DNA of 64,000 nt from Lutraria lutraria (Eukaryota; Mollusca; Bivalvia; Venerida; Mactridae). Below, piece after piece: positions 10,458 to 23,049 of the stretch (positions are counted from its first letter, which is position 1; each line of letters begins with the position of its first letter). The position numbers and the translations under genes are program-made. The notes beneath the pieces are model-generated. The model had not been told where the DNA came from and searched no databases. It worked only from the letters and a program-made list of their open reading frames with translations. The stretch is from assembly GCA_964023205.1 (NCBI GenBank), contig OZ026835.1:1691053-1755052 (forward strand), written 5' to 3'.

Positions 10458-13389
10458 GCGGTATCTGAATATTAATATGAAACTTATCTTTTTTTGAAAA
10501 TTTGCTAAAATAGGTAAGCTTCAAGTTTAATGTCTTTGGTTACTGAAATCTATGAAGACTAAAAAAACAATATAATGTAAAAATGTAACATTTATTGATA
10601 AAGTAACATGACAAATTTAAAGACAAGAATCACTATGTACAGCAGAACTGATATGCCACTCATAACATTCCCCAATCTGCTATAACTAGTTTTTCTCAAA
10701 GGTATGAACACTACAAAAAAAAAGCCAGTCATAATGTATTAAAATTAATTACACATATGAAAACCACTTAAATTTGGCATGGTCAAATTTGACCTCTAAA
10801 TTAGACAATACTGACAGAGGCCAACTACACACTAAATTTCTAGACAGTTATAGATAGATTTATTTCGACATAAAATGAACAATAACATGGCAATCATAAT
10901 ATTAAAACATACAAATACAATAAATCAATACATGTGTAAGCACGAATTAATAAAACAGTCATGTTAAATCAACATTAAATGACAAGGATAACACAAGAAA
11001 GGGTTCAGAGGAATCCTTATTTCCATTGTGGTCCTTGATATATAGTGTTGTATGACATAGGAAGATATCACATTTGGGAATAAATTATAGGAACAGGTAT
11101 ATATTAAATAAATAAAATTACTTATCACAGTTAAATTGCTATTATAGTAAAATAAAAAAAAACATTGTAGACAAACATGTAAAAATTTGATAAAAATGAA
11201 AAATAATCCTTCGAATGAGTAAAAATTATCAAATTTGCCATAAATAAATACGATAATGCTGATTATAAATTAAGAATGATAATAAGAAAATAAACATGCT
11301 TATCACAGTATATTTATATATATATATATTAACAATGACATAAGTATGATGTTTTGATGTTATTGTGAAAGGATGGCCATCCCGTTTCAATTTATGATTT
11401 TATATATTTTATAATTCAATTTCTCAGTTCATACAAGTATGAAAGCATGAGTAATATGTATAAATACCAGTGTATAAGGTTAGTTATATAATAACATATG
11501 CAGATAGTTGTGTACAAAACATGTAATCACATTTTAGCAAACATTAAGCACACACATTATGCATTGCAAAAAGAAACAAGAGTACAGTATTAACATAACG
11601 TATTAGTGTATATATGATACATATTTGACTTTAGGATAGATAATTTAAACATATATTCAAATTTCAATAGATAATATAGCAAAAACTTCACACACATAAT
11701 TTGCTCACATTTTGTACACAGGACGATTTGTAACAGTTTTCCAGCACATAATTCTAAATGAATCAATCTAGAAGGAACTGAAGTTGAAAGAGTTTCTCCA
11801 TTTAACTGAGTGAAACCTGCATCTAAATAATTCACGTTCGCACAATGAGAAACATTTTCAAAACGTTACCTCAGAATCACTTTGATATACCCTAACACCA
11901 GTCTCAGTTTCCTGTTGTATCCTTTGAGAAAATTAAGAATTTAAGCTTCTTCATAGTAGACCAGGACAAGTCAAACAATACTAGCTTTGAACTGTTGATC
12001 AAAGAGTTGTTTAAAAGTGTGTAAAATTGAGAAGTCACATTCTCAAAAGAATTCCAGAAAGAAAAACACTGTGAATGCATAAAAATTGACTACTGCTGTT
12101 GAAGACAAACTCTTATTAAGTTCTATATACATTCATTAATACCAACATAAATCAGAATTTGTCTCAGTGCGACATCAAGCAGGTGAAGGAGGTACATGAC
12201 TCAAAAGAAAGAAGATTCTCATTATTCAATTTCATCATACATCATACTGGCTTATAAAATACCTGACATGTTCACCAAACTTTGGACTGAATTTTATCTT
12301 AAAGGAACTGAACTGGTAAATTGTGATAATAATTTAATCAGGTTATGCTATTACTGGTTAAGTAATAACAAAAAAGTCCGTTGAGCTGACAGATGCCTCC
12401 AGATCTATATAGCATGTATAAGACTTTTTCAAGTGATAAAAGCCACTATGTACAAATGTAGCTTTTTAAAAAAACAGTCTACAGGGATATCCTTTTTTGT
12501 TTTTTTTAAATAATGGCACTTGCATGTACATAAAGCTGAGAAAACATCAGTGATTTTGCCTTGGTGAGTATATACTGTTACTTTCATACTATAGGAACAA
12601 TATATACACAAATAATCACTCAAAATTAATATAGGTCTTCAAAATATCTTTGTCAACTGTATCAGGTTTCATAAGACTGTCATGCTCAATCAAACTGAGA
12701 AGAAACTACTGAGCAATCAAAATAATGGCTAGAATTTCTTTACCAATGCTTTCACAATTCCATTACACAAGAAAATGACAGGAAGGCTAGTCATTCTGTA
12801 GATATTCTTCGGACAAGAAAAAAGTAAATACAAGGGAGATGATTTGGAATATGTCCAGATATAGAGTTACAATTCTTTACAATTTGCATTGCGCCCCCTC
12901 TCACTAGGCTTTAGCTATAATCTATTTTTATTAAAATTCTTTGGACTCTCTGAGAAGAAGGAAGTACAGAAGGGGAGGTAATTTGTCATGGTAGAGTGGT
13001 GGATTTTTTGCAATGCAAAAGGGAGTGGGGGACATAATTAAGAGTATCTTATGAATCATGAAGGCTGTTAACGTTTTAATAAAGGAATATCCTCTTACCG
13101 TAAATAATTGTTTTCGCACTAAATATTATCAAATTATAAAGTACTTTTCCATCTTAGGTTAACACCTCCTTTGGTGGTCTTTCAACCCCTTCAGTCTCAG
13201 CCTGGTGTGGTTGGAAGCCCCGAGACAGTTTTGTTCAATAACACATCCTGGTGTTTTCCCTATACGTGACTGTTGAATGACGAGTATCTTCTAAATGTTT
13301 TTGACAACCATCGATTGTTTTAATGTTATTTAACTCCAAATTCGGCGTAATTCGCCTAGTTTATTCAAAGGGAAAAGTTATAAACATGA
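10458..13389. other. AT-rich intergenic DNA
   Basis: No coding frame or mobile element end is recognised. A short (TA)n tract lies at about 11315-11330. The counterpart at 42278-45138 lacks about 60 bases present near 11090-11160. Frames of 60-80 codons here carry no domain or bias and are treated as chance. Confidence 0.5.
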
Positions 13390-13788
13390 ATGTAACGTAA
13401 CACCAGTTATAGTGTTAATTGATAAAAACACTACAATTATACACTTCCTTTGTCTGATGCAATTTATTTAGGGTATAGTTTCCTTTCTGGGTTAATATAT
13501 TCAGATTGAGTGTAAACTATAAGCTTACACCAAGTTTCGTGTTAATCAACACCATTTTCAGGGTAACAAAACACTCATTTTTACAGTAACACCAGTAGGT
13601 GTTAATGATTAAATAACACTGCAAAAGTGTAACTAAACCCTTAATCTGGTAGAACTTTACACGACTTTTAGGGTATAGTTTCCTTCCGGGGTACGTATAT
13701 TCAGATTGAGTGTAAACTATAAGCTTACACCAAATTTCGTGTTAATCAACACCATTTTTAGGGTAACAAAACATTCATTTTTTACAGT
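13390..13788. repeat. Two-copy ~118-bp direct repeat, 200-bp period
   Basis: GGGTATAGTTTCCTT starts at 13471 and again at 13671. Each copy runs through a GTGTAAACTATAAGCTTACAC segment to TTTTTACAGT. Between and before them are GTAACACCAG/GTGTTA inverted pieces. It looks like a degenerate palindromic element. The same arrangement recurs at 45220 and 45420. Confidence 0.65.
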
Positions 13789-14663
13789 GTAGAAAAGATC
13801 ACGTACAAACTATTCCACTTTCTACATGATGGCGCGCGCACACACTCGCCGTATTCCACTGATTAAATGATCGTATACCAAAAACACCATGGAGTCCACA
13901 CATACATACGCTCAAACATACACTTGCACCTACTCAACTTCCATCAACAACATCAGCAAACCAGAATTTCAGAGAAAACTAAGGCAAATCTACCAACACA
14001 TCAATCATCTTTAACCAGTTTTACTCTCACAATCCATGACCATCATTTAAATCTTAAGTGTGCTTAATTTGTGCAGTGAATGACATAAACAGTTAGTGTG
14101 GTGTGTAATTCAGTCATTACAACTTTTAGCTTTTGGTAGTCATGGATATTTTTTTTATTTTCATCTGGCGTTAAAAATGTTTGTTTCTGGTAAGCCAACA
14201 TTCCCTATAATTGCCCGTGACCCTATACTTTTGTCAAGTCCAAAGTACATTACACTCCTACCTACCTACTACAAAAGCTTGTAATCAGAAACAAACAGTA
14301 TTTGTACACCTAACAGAAATGTTAAGTATGTTCGATTTGTGGATCCTTGACCCCTTCGTATCGTTCCTGGTGTTGATTCTGATAGAACGGGTGCGAATAT
14401 TAAGTCTAGTCGATGGAAGGTCAATTGCGTATAACATTCACACCACAGGCATTCTGAAGGTAGCCGGGTGGCCACTGTCACTCATAGTTCCATTGAGCCT
14501 GAATGACTAAAAGCGATTAACTGCTGACTTGGCTCTCTCTCACCGCATTGACCGATATACTAAACTGCTGGAACCTTAAACATGCTCAGGTAAAAACTAC
14601 TCGGTCCACACCTAGGGAAGCAACCTTGCGATGGTTGGACCAATGCTCCAGCAGTGACAATAG
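13789..14663. other. Intergenic, nothing recognised; empty site of the Gypsy element
   Basis: No gene is seen. Bases 14585-14588 (CTCA) are the uninterrupted target of the LTR retrotransposon found in the second copy at 46339-55557. Confidence 0.55.
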
Positions 14664-15385
14664 CCTACATGACTGTCTAGAATGGTCAAACAATAATCTA
14701 GACGTCTATCTACAACATTCAAATAATAATCTGCACGACTGTCTGCAATAGTCACAGAAATAATTTACACGACTGTCTACAATAGTCACCTAATAATTTA
14801 CACGACTGTCTACAATAGTCACACAATAGTCTACAATAGTCACACAATAATCTACACGACTGTCTACAATAGTCACATAATAATTTACACGACTGTCTAC
14901 AATAGTCACACAATAGTCTAAACAACTATCTACAATAGTCACATAATAATTTACACGACTGTCTACAATATTCACCTAATAATTTACACGACTGTCTACA
15001 ATAGTCACACAATAGTCTACACGACTGTCTACAATAGTCACGTAATAATCTACACGACTGTCTACAATAGTCACACAATAACATACACGACTATCTACAA
15101 AAGTCACATAATAATCTACATGACTGCCTACAATAGTCACCCAATAATCTACTCGACTGTCTACAATAGTCACACAATAACCTACACAACTATCTACAAT
15201 AGTCACACAATAATCTACGCGACTGTCTACAATAGTCACATAATAATTTACATGACTGTCTACAATAGTCACACAATAACCTACACAACTATCTACAATA
15301 GTCACACAATAATCTACACGACTGTCTACAATAGTCACACAATAATCTACACGACTGTCTATAATAGTCACACAATAATGTAAAC
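14664..15385. repeat. 33-bp minisatellite, about 22 units
   Basis: The unit is roughly CACGACTGTCTACAATAGTC followed by ACACAATAATCTA. Because 33 is a multiple of three and the unit lacks stops in several frames, long frames open on both strands (11-residue periodic peptides). No start context, splice signal or bias supports coding. The second copy (55637-56391) has one extra unit. Confidence 0.9.
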
Positions 15386-16018
15386 GTCTAAAACACTCTT
15401 AAAGTAGATGCAGATATCGTACTCTTCTGTTTGAATGCCGGTAGTCTATCAAGAAAATACATTTACTGTCGCGCACTCTAACCATTCCCATGTCGATGGG
15501 GTTTCGATTTCTTAGGATGAAATTAATTTTCATCAGAGTAATCAAAACAGTGGTGGTTGGATCCAATATCTGAAAAAAAAAACGTTGGTCAGCAAAAGTA
15601 TTAGAACTTAATTTTTCAACAAAGAAGACGTGTCTGCTTATAGGTTTTTAATTATCTCCAGTACCGTTACTGTACTCTTGGCAACGGACACCGACTAAAC
15701 ATTTCATAAGTTCATTGTTTTCTGTTCTATACTGACCTGAAGTGAGATGGAACTATTTATGAAAAGTTTGTATTGTTCTTTACAAAGAAAAAAACATCTG
15801 GCTACCTACTGGTTTATGTCACATAACCTTTTGAATATAAAAACAGAATAACAATAAGAACAGTTTTATTACCAATTGATTAAGAAATAATGATGTAACT
15901 TAAACTGTTCGTTCCGCCTTCCATTGATGTTCAAAGAAAATCTATGAACAGTTGTTTGGTCTATCAACACCAAGTTAAATTGTCCAAATACGTTGGGCAT
16001 GATTCAAATGGCATTGTT
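15386..16018. other. Intergenic, nothing recognised
   Basis: Unique-looking non-coding sequence shared with 56392-57024. It ends at the TGTT (16015-16018) that became the target of the LINE insertion. Confidence 0.5.
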
Positions 16019-17631
16019 ATGGAATTATTAAAGCAATTTATAACGACGTTAAATCTTGTGTAAGACTGTCACCAGATGTACCAATTTCAGATTTTTTCGA
16101 TGTTACATTGGGCCTTAAACAAGGTGAACCACTTTCACCTTTGCTTTTCATAATTTTTATTAATGATATTAAGGATATAATTGATTTTGAAAATCTAACA
16201 GATAACGACATAAATTTGCTTTCAATTTACTTACTCCTATTTGCTGATGATATAGCTCTATTCACAACAGATCACCATAGTCTTCAGTTGCTTTTAAACA
16301 GTGTTTATCGATTCTCCACAAAATGGGGTTTAAAAATAAATGTTAACAAAACTAAGATTTGTATTTTCGAAAAACGAAAACAAAGGCATAACTATGTATG
16401 GCATATAAATAATGAGAATATTGAAATAGTTGATAATTTTTGTTATTTGGGACTTTGCTTTACGTACACGGGTAATTTAAAGAATGCAGTATTAAAACTT
16501 GAGGAGCAAGCTCTGAAAGCGTATTATAGTCTTCTTTCTGTTTTCAGTAGAATCAATGTTAATATTAAAACTAAATTAGCTTTATTTGATTCTCTAGTAC
16601 TTCCTATTATATTATACGGTTCTGAAATCTGGGGAATATATGATTTTAAAGAAGTAGATCGTATCTATCTTAAGTACTGTAAATTAATTTTAGGTGTAAA
16701 AAAACAAACTTCGACTTTAGCTGTCTTAGCCGAACTCGGAACATTTCCACCATCCGTAATATGCAAAGAACGTGCTCTTGGATTCTGGTGCAAAATTATG
16801 AGTAAACTTAATTCACTAATAAACAGTACTTTCATGAATCTAGCAAACTCTAATATTAATAAAAGTTGGTCAAGTAAGCTAAGATCGTATCTAGATGAAC
16901 TTGGCTATAGTTATATATGGGATAATTTTGATACTGAACACAATTATAAGCGCATTTTTTCTCAACGCATTCGAGATCAATATTTGCAAAATTGGCATGA
17001 ATCTATACAACTCGCACCTAAACTAGAATACTATCGAAAATTTAAAACAGAATATAAATTTGAAAATTATCTCTGTTATATAAAAAATGATTCTATACGT
17101 AAATGTCTCACACGATTCCGTCTTAGTTCACATTCTTTAGAAATTGAACGTGGTCGATATATTGGTTTAGAAAGAAATAATCGTATTTGTAAATTGTGTT
17201 CTCAGGGTTTTGTGGAATCAGAGTACCATTTTCTTATGTGCTGTTCCAAATATATCCATTTGCGTACTAAATATTTACCTAACCACACAAACTGGTCCAA
17301 CATACACAAATTTGTAAATCTTATGTCAAGTTTGAATAAACGATTGGTGTATAATACTGCAAAATACCTTTTTGAATCTTTTAAAATACGAGAAACCGCT
17401 CTGAACATCATATAGTTGCTTCGTCTATGTCTATGTGTAATAAATATATGAAATTTGTTGTATTTAAATTTACTAGAAATATGTAACTTTGTTGTATGTA
17501 ACATTTTGTTTATTATTATGTACATGGAAATATTATGTATATGAACGTCTTGGCCATATTCCTTGTAATTATTATGTAAATGGCCAAAGGCAATATTCTT
17601 TTGCCGTTTTGCCAATAAATAAACTGTAAAC
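16019..17631 (+). mobile_element. 5'-truncated non-LTR retrotransposon (LINE)
   Basis: The segment is exactly absent from the second copy, whose intact site lies at 57021-57024. TGTT occurs on both sides (16015-16018, 17632-17635), giving a 4-base duplication or microhomology. The 5' end starts inside the reverse transcriptase; the 3' end has a GGCAAnnnTTGCC-type hairpin and TAAACTGTAAACTG rather than a long poly(A). It inserted after the large duplication. Confidence 0.88.
16021..17415 (+). pseudogene. LINE reverse transcriptase C-terminal part, open but 5'-truncated
   Basis: Open frame of about 464 codons with no ATG of its own; it is open from the insertion edge. Early residues carry GLKQGEPLSPLLF (RT block 4 region), then LLFADDIALF with the catalytic FADD, then INVNKTK, YLGLCFTYTGN, ILYGSEIWG and LKYCKLILGVKKQTS, which recall Nimb/I-group LINEs. 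Near the end a CX2C-type finger, RICKLCSQGFVESEYHF followed by C-C, is typical of these ORF2 tails. The endonuclease and earlier RT blocks are missing, so it cannot act alone. No internal stops suggests a young insertion. Clade placement is from memory of motifs. Confidence 0.85.
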
Positions 17632-17635
17632 TGTT

Positions 17636-18165
17636 AATCTACCTACTAATTAGTACATGTAATATTCGCGTCAGTATCTTCACGTATTTCTTTATCGTCA
17701 GAATAGAATAAAGTATTAATTTTATTGAATCTTTTATTGCAATAGCACTTTTAATTACGAATTGCGGCAAAATGATATACATGTTTGTGATTCATTAAAA
17801 ACGTTTCTATTTGAGGAAACGTATGTTTAGTAGAATTATACAAATACTCTTACATATTATTTTTAAAAAGCTGAAATTTCTCTTTGCCACTACAAAGTTA
17901 TATACATGTTTTAACTATTTCCCCCTTTCGTAATATTCTTTTTATTGGCATATGGTTTGTCGTAGTGAAATTTTGAGCCAGTGGAAGCCCCGTAATTAAT
18001 CCAGATTTTAGAAAAAATCCCATCTTCAGGACACTAATATATATAAAGTTTTCAAAGATTTGTGGCTGCAGGTTAGGCAAAGCTCAACTATCGCACAACA
18101 GTTGGTACATGACTTACGAATGGATGCCGCCTCAATTCACCTGAGAAGGTGCATATCAAGCACTT
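17636..18165. other. Intergenic, nothing recognised
   Basis: Shared almost base for base with 57025-57560. No coding or repeat signal. Confidence 0.5.
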
Positions 18166-18315
18166 ACATTTTTATTACAATTCGATGAAAATATGTTTTA
18201 CAATCACTTATCATTGTATCTGTATTAAACTACAGAGTAAACATTTTTATTACAATTCGATGAAAGTATGTTTTACAATCACTTATCATTGTATTTGTAT
18301 TAAACTACAGAGTAA
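18166..18315. repeat. 75-bp tandem repeat, two units
   Basis: Units start ACATTTTTATTACAATTCGA at 18166 and 18241, each 75 bases. The second copy has six units (57561-58010). Confidence 0.9.
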
Positions 18316-19182
18316 CTTATAAAAGACTCTTTTTTAGTTACTAGTATTTTTTGTACTTGTATTTTATAAACTATGAATATGTGATATGAATTGAAATGAT
18401 GTACATTTGTACTTTGTGTTCACAGATTCTTTTGATGACCTTGTTTGTAACAAATTACACTGCATGATGACATATAAGTACAGACATTTCAGTTCAAAAT
18501 TTGGATTTTAACATTACTCAATGTCCATGACATTTGAACATACTGTATTTTATTTATGGTATAAGTAACTGATTAACCTTATTAGGCTGGGTGTTTTTGC
18601 ATAGTATTTACGTATGTATGTAACTTGAAAGCAGGCGGAAAGGTAACAAGTCAGACAGTGAATGAAACTTCCATCGCGCCTTCTAAACAGTTTAGCGTCG
18701 TAGGGAAAATTTGGGTAGGCTGGATAACCGGAAGCCTAAATCTCATATAGTGTCGACTTTTAGTTATTCTTTCAAATCTATTGGCCACATGTTTTCTTTT
18801 GTCTCAATGAGATATTAGATTTTTTTACTCACCGAAGAAGGCATCAGGATATGAAAGTGAATGCAATTGTACACGGCTACCAATGGAATCCGCCTATATA
18901 AACTATACATTACATTTTCCAAAAGTTCTTCTCTAAGTTGACACAGACAGAACGAAGTCTGTTTTCCTCTTACGTTTGTTTAATTGCTTTCATATATAGC
19001 TGAATAGCATAATTATAGTTAATAAAGAAATGGGGTGTTTTATATGTGTTTTGTCTAGGGAACGATTTTTCATTCAAAGTTCATGTAAAGGGCAAACAAA
19101 TGTCGCTGATATTGTAAGAAACGTCAATATAATGCACACTAACTTATCTTTTGTTCGCATCGGTTTATAGATTGTTGTTTCT
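18316..19182. other. Intergenic end of the high-identity unit, possible weak promoter
   Basis: Bases 18624-19182 match 60080-60635. CCTATATAAAC near 18892 could be a TATA box on either strand. A minus-strand donor-like GGTGAGT lies at about 18829-18835. AATAAAG occurs near 19020. None is tied to a coding exon. High identity to the second copy stops at 19182. Confidence 0.35.
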
Positions 19183-19429
19183 TTGTTTACAAAATATCTC
19201 AATTATGGTCATTAGTAATATACAAAATATGATCAAAGTAAGATACAGACTAATATCCTAAATGGATATATAATCAAAGTAAAATATTTCTATCTATTAT
19301 TAAAAGTGGTATACATGTATTAAAATTGGTCTTAATGCAGGTTGTAAAAACACCGGGTTAACTCGTGAAGCCAATTATGCTTAACATGCATATGTTGTTG
19401 TTGTTTTTTCAATGTGGGTCAACGTCGTA

Positions 19430-19600
19430 CCAACAGCCAGGGTCATTTGGCAATGTTTCAGCTTACCGGCTAAGGAAGATCCGGCCGTACCTCTGGACAG
19501 AACCCTCAATTCCCGTAAGTTAACTGGTCAGCTTCCTTTACATGTGAAATTTGGTCCCGAGGGCCTTGAACTCACAATGGTGCGGGGCTAGTAATTTCTA
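19430..19600. repeat. SINE-like dispersed repeat fragment
   Basis: CAGGGTCATTTGGCAATGTTTCAGC, split by variation, and the following GGAAGA..CCGG..GTACCTCTGG are shared with 61153-61225 upstream of gene 3. The end (CCTTGAACTCACAATGGTGC) resembles the tRNA-like tail of bivalve SINEs. It is a weak, degraded copy. Confidence 0.4.
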
Positions 19601-19803
19601 GTCAGAAATCATAGCCACGAAGGCCGCATGATTTTTGTATCGTGAACCTGTTTCCGCAACTTGCAAATTTATTTTAATATTGAATGACATTTTTATGGGG
19701 ATAGAGTTATAGCGGATTCCAAGAAAATGATAACTATTGGATGATACCAATTTGTCGAAGAAAGATGTAGAGATTTCAATGGATATGTAAAAAGATGTAG
19801 CGA

Positions 19804-19852
19804 CCAATGACAAACCATAGTTTACGATTCATTAATGAATATCTATATAAAA
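19804..19852 (+). promoter_or_regulatory. Core promoter of receptor gene 2
   Basis: CCAAT at 19804-19808 and TATATAAAA at 19844-19852. Comparison with the older paralogue region (61265-61432) shows this proximal stretch conserved at roughly 80% while its surroundings are much more diverged. Shared blocks include GCGACCAATG-like, CCAAACC/ACAAACC and TTACGATTCATT. Transcription should start about 25-30 bases after the TATA box. Assignment to gene 2 is inferred from order and strand. Confidence 0.55.
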
Positions 19853-19874
19853 TGCTTACATACTTGAAGCATTT

Positions 19875-19908
19875 TATAGCGAGATGAATTCCACATTCGG
19901 CTAATCTG
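19875..19908 (+). other. Non-coding first exon of receptor gene 2
   Basis: The start is inferred from TATA spacing. The end is the donor CTG|GTGAGT at 19909. A six-codon ATG...TAA (19883 onward) makes it untranslated. The paralogous exon near gene 3 ends CAG|GTAAGT at 61485, supporting a real splice site. Confidence 0.5.
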
Positions 19909-20513
19909 GTGAGTTTTTATGTTACCTTTTTCTTAATGCTTTTAAATTACGTTTTGCTTTTTTATTTCATTAAATGATATAAGTTGACATCTGTTATAAT
20001 TCTGTTTCGACTCGCAAAATGAGTTTGGGCCGTTATACTTTGTTCAGTCTACTAGGCACATAATTTTTTCATGCGGGCCTGAGTACTGCTTCCGTTTTCT
20101 ACATCCGCCGTGAAAATGTTTTTATTCATAGACAGAAACATTCTACAATAAGATAAACTCACAGAAGTTTATTTGCTTTATAATTAATATTTTGATCGAA
20201 TCATATTATAACGTCTTTCCGCACTATCAACAACTTATAGATATATGTAATCCTTGGCACTATGAAGCATTTATTTTCCTGTTATACTTGGATGCCATTC
20301 TTCGTAAAGGTTTGTATTTTATTTGTTTGAGGTTCACTATAAATCGTTGTCACAAAGTTTTCCGCTGGTCTCGAATCATTCATGTTTTGTCTGCATGAAA
20401 TTCTGGCCGATGAAATATTAAAAGATTTAATTGAGTTTCTACTAATGTAGTAACTTCCTCTACTAACTAATTTGGATAAAGTGTCTCGTGGGTACAATTT
20501 TCACACGTGTGCG

Positions 20514-21444
20514 CACGGTGGTTAACCGGCTCTGACTGTTTTGGATCAAATCAGCGTCCCCAGACTATTTTTGATCGAGCAAAGGACTTTTAATGAATAT
20601 CAAGCTAAAAGTTTAGACAGGTGTGTTCAAAATATTTGATATTTTATATGTTCTACTTATTTTGTTTTAACTATTTATATGTGACGGAACCGCACAAATG
20701 TATATTAACAAGAAATTAATGTTAAATCAACATCACAGAGAACAGAGTCCTTGCACAAATGTAATCAAATTGCATTTTCCCTCGCAAGATTGGGCGATAT
20801 TGTCGAGTGAAGGAATAAGATTTCAATTTCTACAAAGTTTTCATGTTTTTCAACCGATATCGTTACTGAACTGAATAATAACAATGTATCAAAGGTATTT
20901 ATTGAGTATTTATACAGTCAAAATTCGGTTCATTGTTGTTAACGAGCAAAACAACAAACTTAGCAGCGAAGGACTTCTAGTGATCATGGAAACGGACTAG
21001 TTATGATCAGTTCCTTTAGGTCGTTAAAAAACTGATAATTTGATGTCTGAAATACCCACGTTTAACTTAAACACCTAGGCAATGTACTACACATATATTT
21101 TAGAGCAATAAACATGCATGAAGTCTGAAAGATCGGTGTACTTTCTTAGTAATTCAGGTAAATGTTGATTCACTTTCACTTTCGCTTTAGAAACTTCAGA
21201 CTTTTTCTCGATGTAAAGAATAAATTTACAAGAAATTGTTAATTATTTTGAACATATGGAAAGAACAGACATGTTAAAGTTCCGTGGTACAGAAATTGTA
21301 AAATTCGTACGTGTTTTTGCGCCTGATTCAGGATGTTTGTCCATTGTTTTTAAGAAATTAATCCGTAAAAGTCCTTCGCTCGATCAAAAATAGTCTGGCG
21401 ACGCTGATTTGATCCAAAAAAGTCTGAGCCGGTTAACCACCGTG
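20514..21444. mobile_element. 931-bp TIR element with 5-bp target duplication
   Basis: Ends read CACGGTGGTTAACCGGCTC and, inverted, GAGCCGGTTAACCACCGTG. Inverted similarity continues about 75 bases, through GGATCAAATCAGCG and TTTTTGATCGAGC. GTGCG flanks both sides (20509-20513, 21445-21449). No transposase frame. Superfamily is unclear; a 5-base duplication fits some hAT relatives. Confidence 0.8.
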
Positions 21445-21738
21445 GTGCGTTTTGAATATAAAATGATATAACTAATAATTAAGAAATGCCACTAATAACA
21501 AAATAAATGTAATATTCTTTGTGTAAAACTTAATATTTAATTATTTCTTCATACAAAATTTAATTTCAAGTCAACAGAATAATGTAATGATACGTCTTAT
21601 CAATGTAAATGATACACGAACAGTAATCAAACTCTGTCTAAAATTTGATATTCTCTTTTATTATACCTCACTCATGTTTCCAATGTAAAGTCTCCAATAC
21701 CTGAGCGGGCGTTAATTTTTTTGTAACAATGGTAATAA

Positions 21739-22721
21739 CACAGGTGGCAGTATCAGTGTTTGGTCAAAAAAAAAAAAAAAAAAATCCCCTGACTGAGCTT
21801 ATATTACTATCAAGGTGAAAGCCTACTATATGTTTATATGCCAAACAATGTGGAACATCGCATCTCGTTGTTCTAGCATAAAAGATGTGCGCTGAAGGAT
21901 AATCTCCACACATTGTCAAGTCATTCAGATAATCTACTAGACATTCATTCCAACCGAAAATCTCATTCAATTATGTTAAAGTCCCATAAGCTTATAAATG
22001 TATTGGTCTTAATAGTTTCTGTTTGTTCTATAACAGAGGAATAAGGTGTTTTCCTCCCGTGCATACTTTATAGCAAGAAAATATGATATCGTATTTATTT
22101 CAATATCATTGAAATAAATGCTATTTATAGAACACCTGAGTTTTCCCGCTGTCATGCTATGCACACGTAGTAAAGTGACGTCACGCGCTCTACATATTTC
22201 AAGTTTACAAAAGCAAAAATCACAGTGAAATGAGTGTTTTAAGACGAAAAAGGGCTTGTTTCGTCGGTAATAATTATCTTGGGATAATATCAGCAATTAA
22301 ATAATTTTACATATATTTTTCTACAGCAAAACGCTAATGGGGCTTTAAATAACTGTGAAACGGTAAAACAGTGTTCCTTTCGTTATTTAAGCGATCTTAT
22401 TGGTCGGATATATGTGTACAATGGACTGTTCATTTCATGCCGACCAATCAGATCGCTTGATACATCACTTAAAGTAAATTACAAAAGGAGTTTCACAGTT
22501 ATTAGATATAATTGAATGAGAATTTCGGTGGGGATGAATATCTTATAGTTTATCTGAATGACATGTATAGCTATTTTCCTTCAGCGCACATAGTTTATGC
22601 TGAAACAACGAGACGCGATGTTCCACATTGTTTGACTTTTCACCTTGATATTATATAAAAAGATTATAAGATCAGTGACGGGATTTTTTGTGTGGATCAA
22701 ACATTGATACTGCCACCTGTG
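21739..22721. mobile_element. hAT-like non-autonomous element with ~230-bp inverted repeats
   Basis: Termini CACAGGTGGCAGTATCA and inverted TGATACTGCCACCTGTG are flanked by the 8-base duplication GGTAATAA (21731-21738, 22722-22729), the length typical of hAT transposition. Arms (about 21739-21972 and 22507-22721) share the ACAATGTGGAACATCGC and GTGCGCTGAAGGA blocks. An A-run lies in the left arm near 21766-21784. No transposase. Confidence 0.82.
22348..22503. mobile_element. Small foldback nested inside the hAT-like element
   Basis: AATAACTGTGAAAC at the left and GTTTCACAGTTATT at the right. Inside, GCGATCTTATTGGTCGG pairs with CCGACCAATCAGATCGC. The whole 156 bases can fold on itself. A separate MITE insertion or part of the host element's core. 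Confidence 0.6.
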
Positions 22722-23049
22722 GGTAATAACACATGCGCAAAAATAATGCGCACGTATATTCCAAACAGATTTTAGGTTATTAAATCATTTTCCATTTATT
22801 TGACGAGTTGTTCATATCAAAATATGTTCTAGATTGTACATTCTACTTAAAAATACTTTCAATTGGACCAAAATTTCGTTTACTTAGTTTGAAGCGCTAG
22901 TAAATATAAAAAGAAAAATATGATATTTATATAATAATATTATCAAAGCTCTGAAGATTCTGCTGTTGTTCGGAACTACAAAGTAATCAAACGTTGAATT
23001 TCTTTGTAGGGTGAGGTATAAAAATAACACGTTAAAAGCATTAAATCAA

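Noticed and set aside
14211..14510. 99-codon frame shared with 45961-46260
   Set aside because: Begins from a GTG rather than an ATG, has no domain, and opposite-strand frames overlap it. Conservation is only that of the recent duplication.
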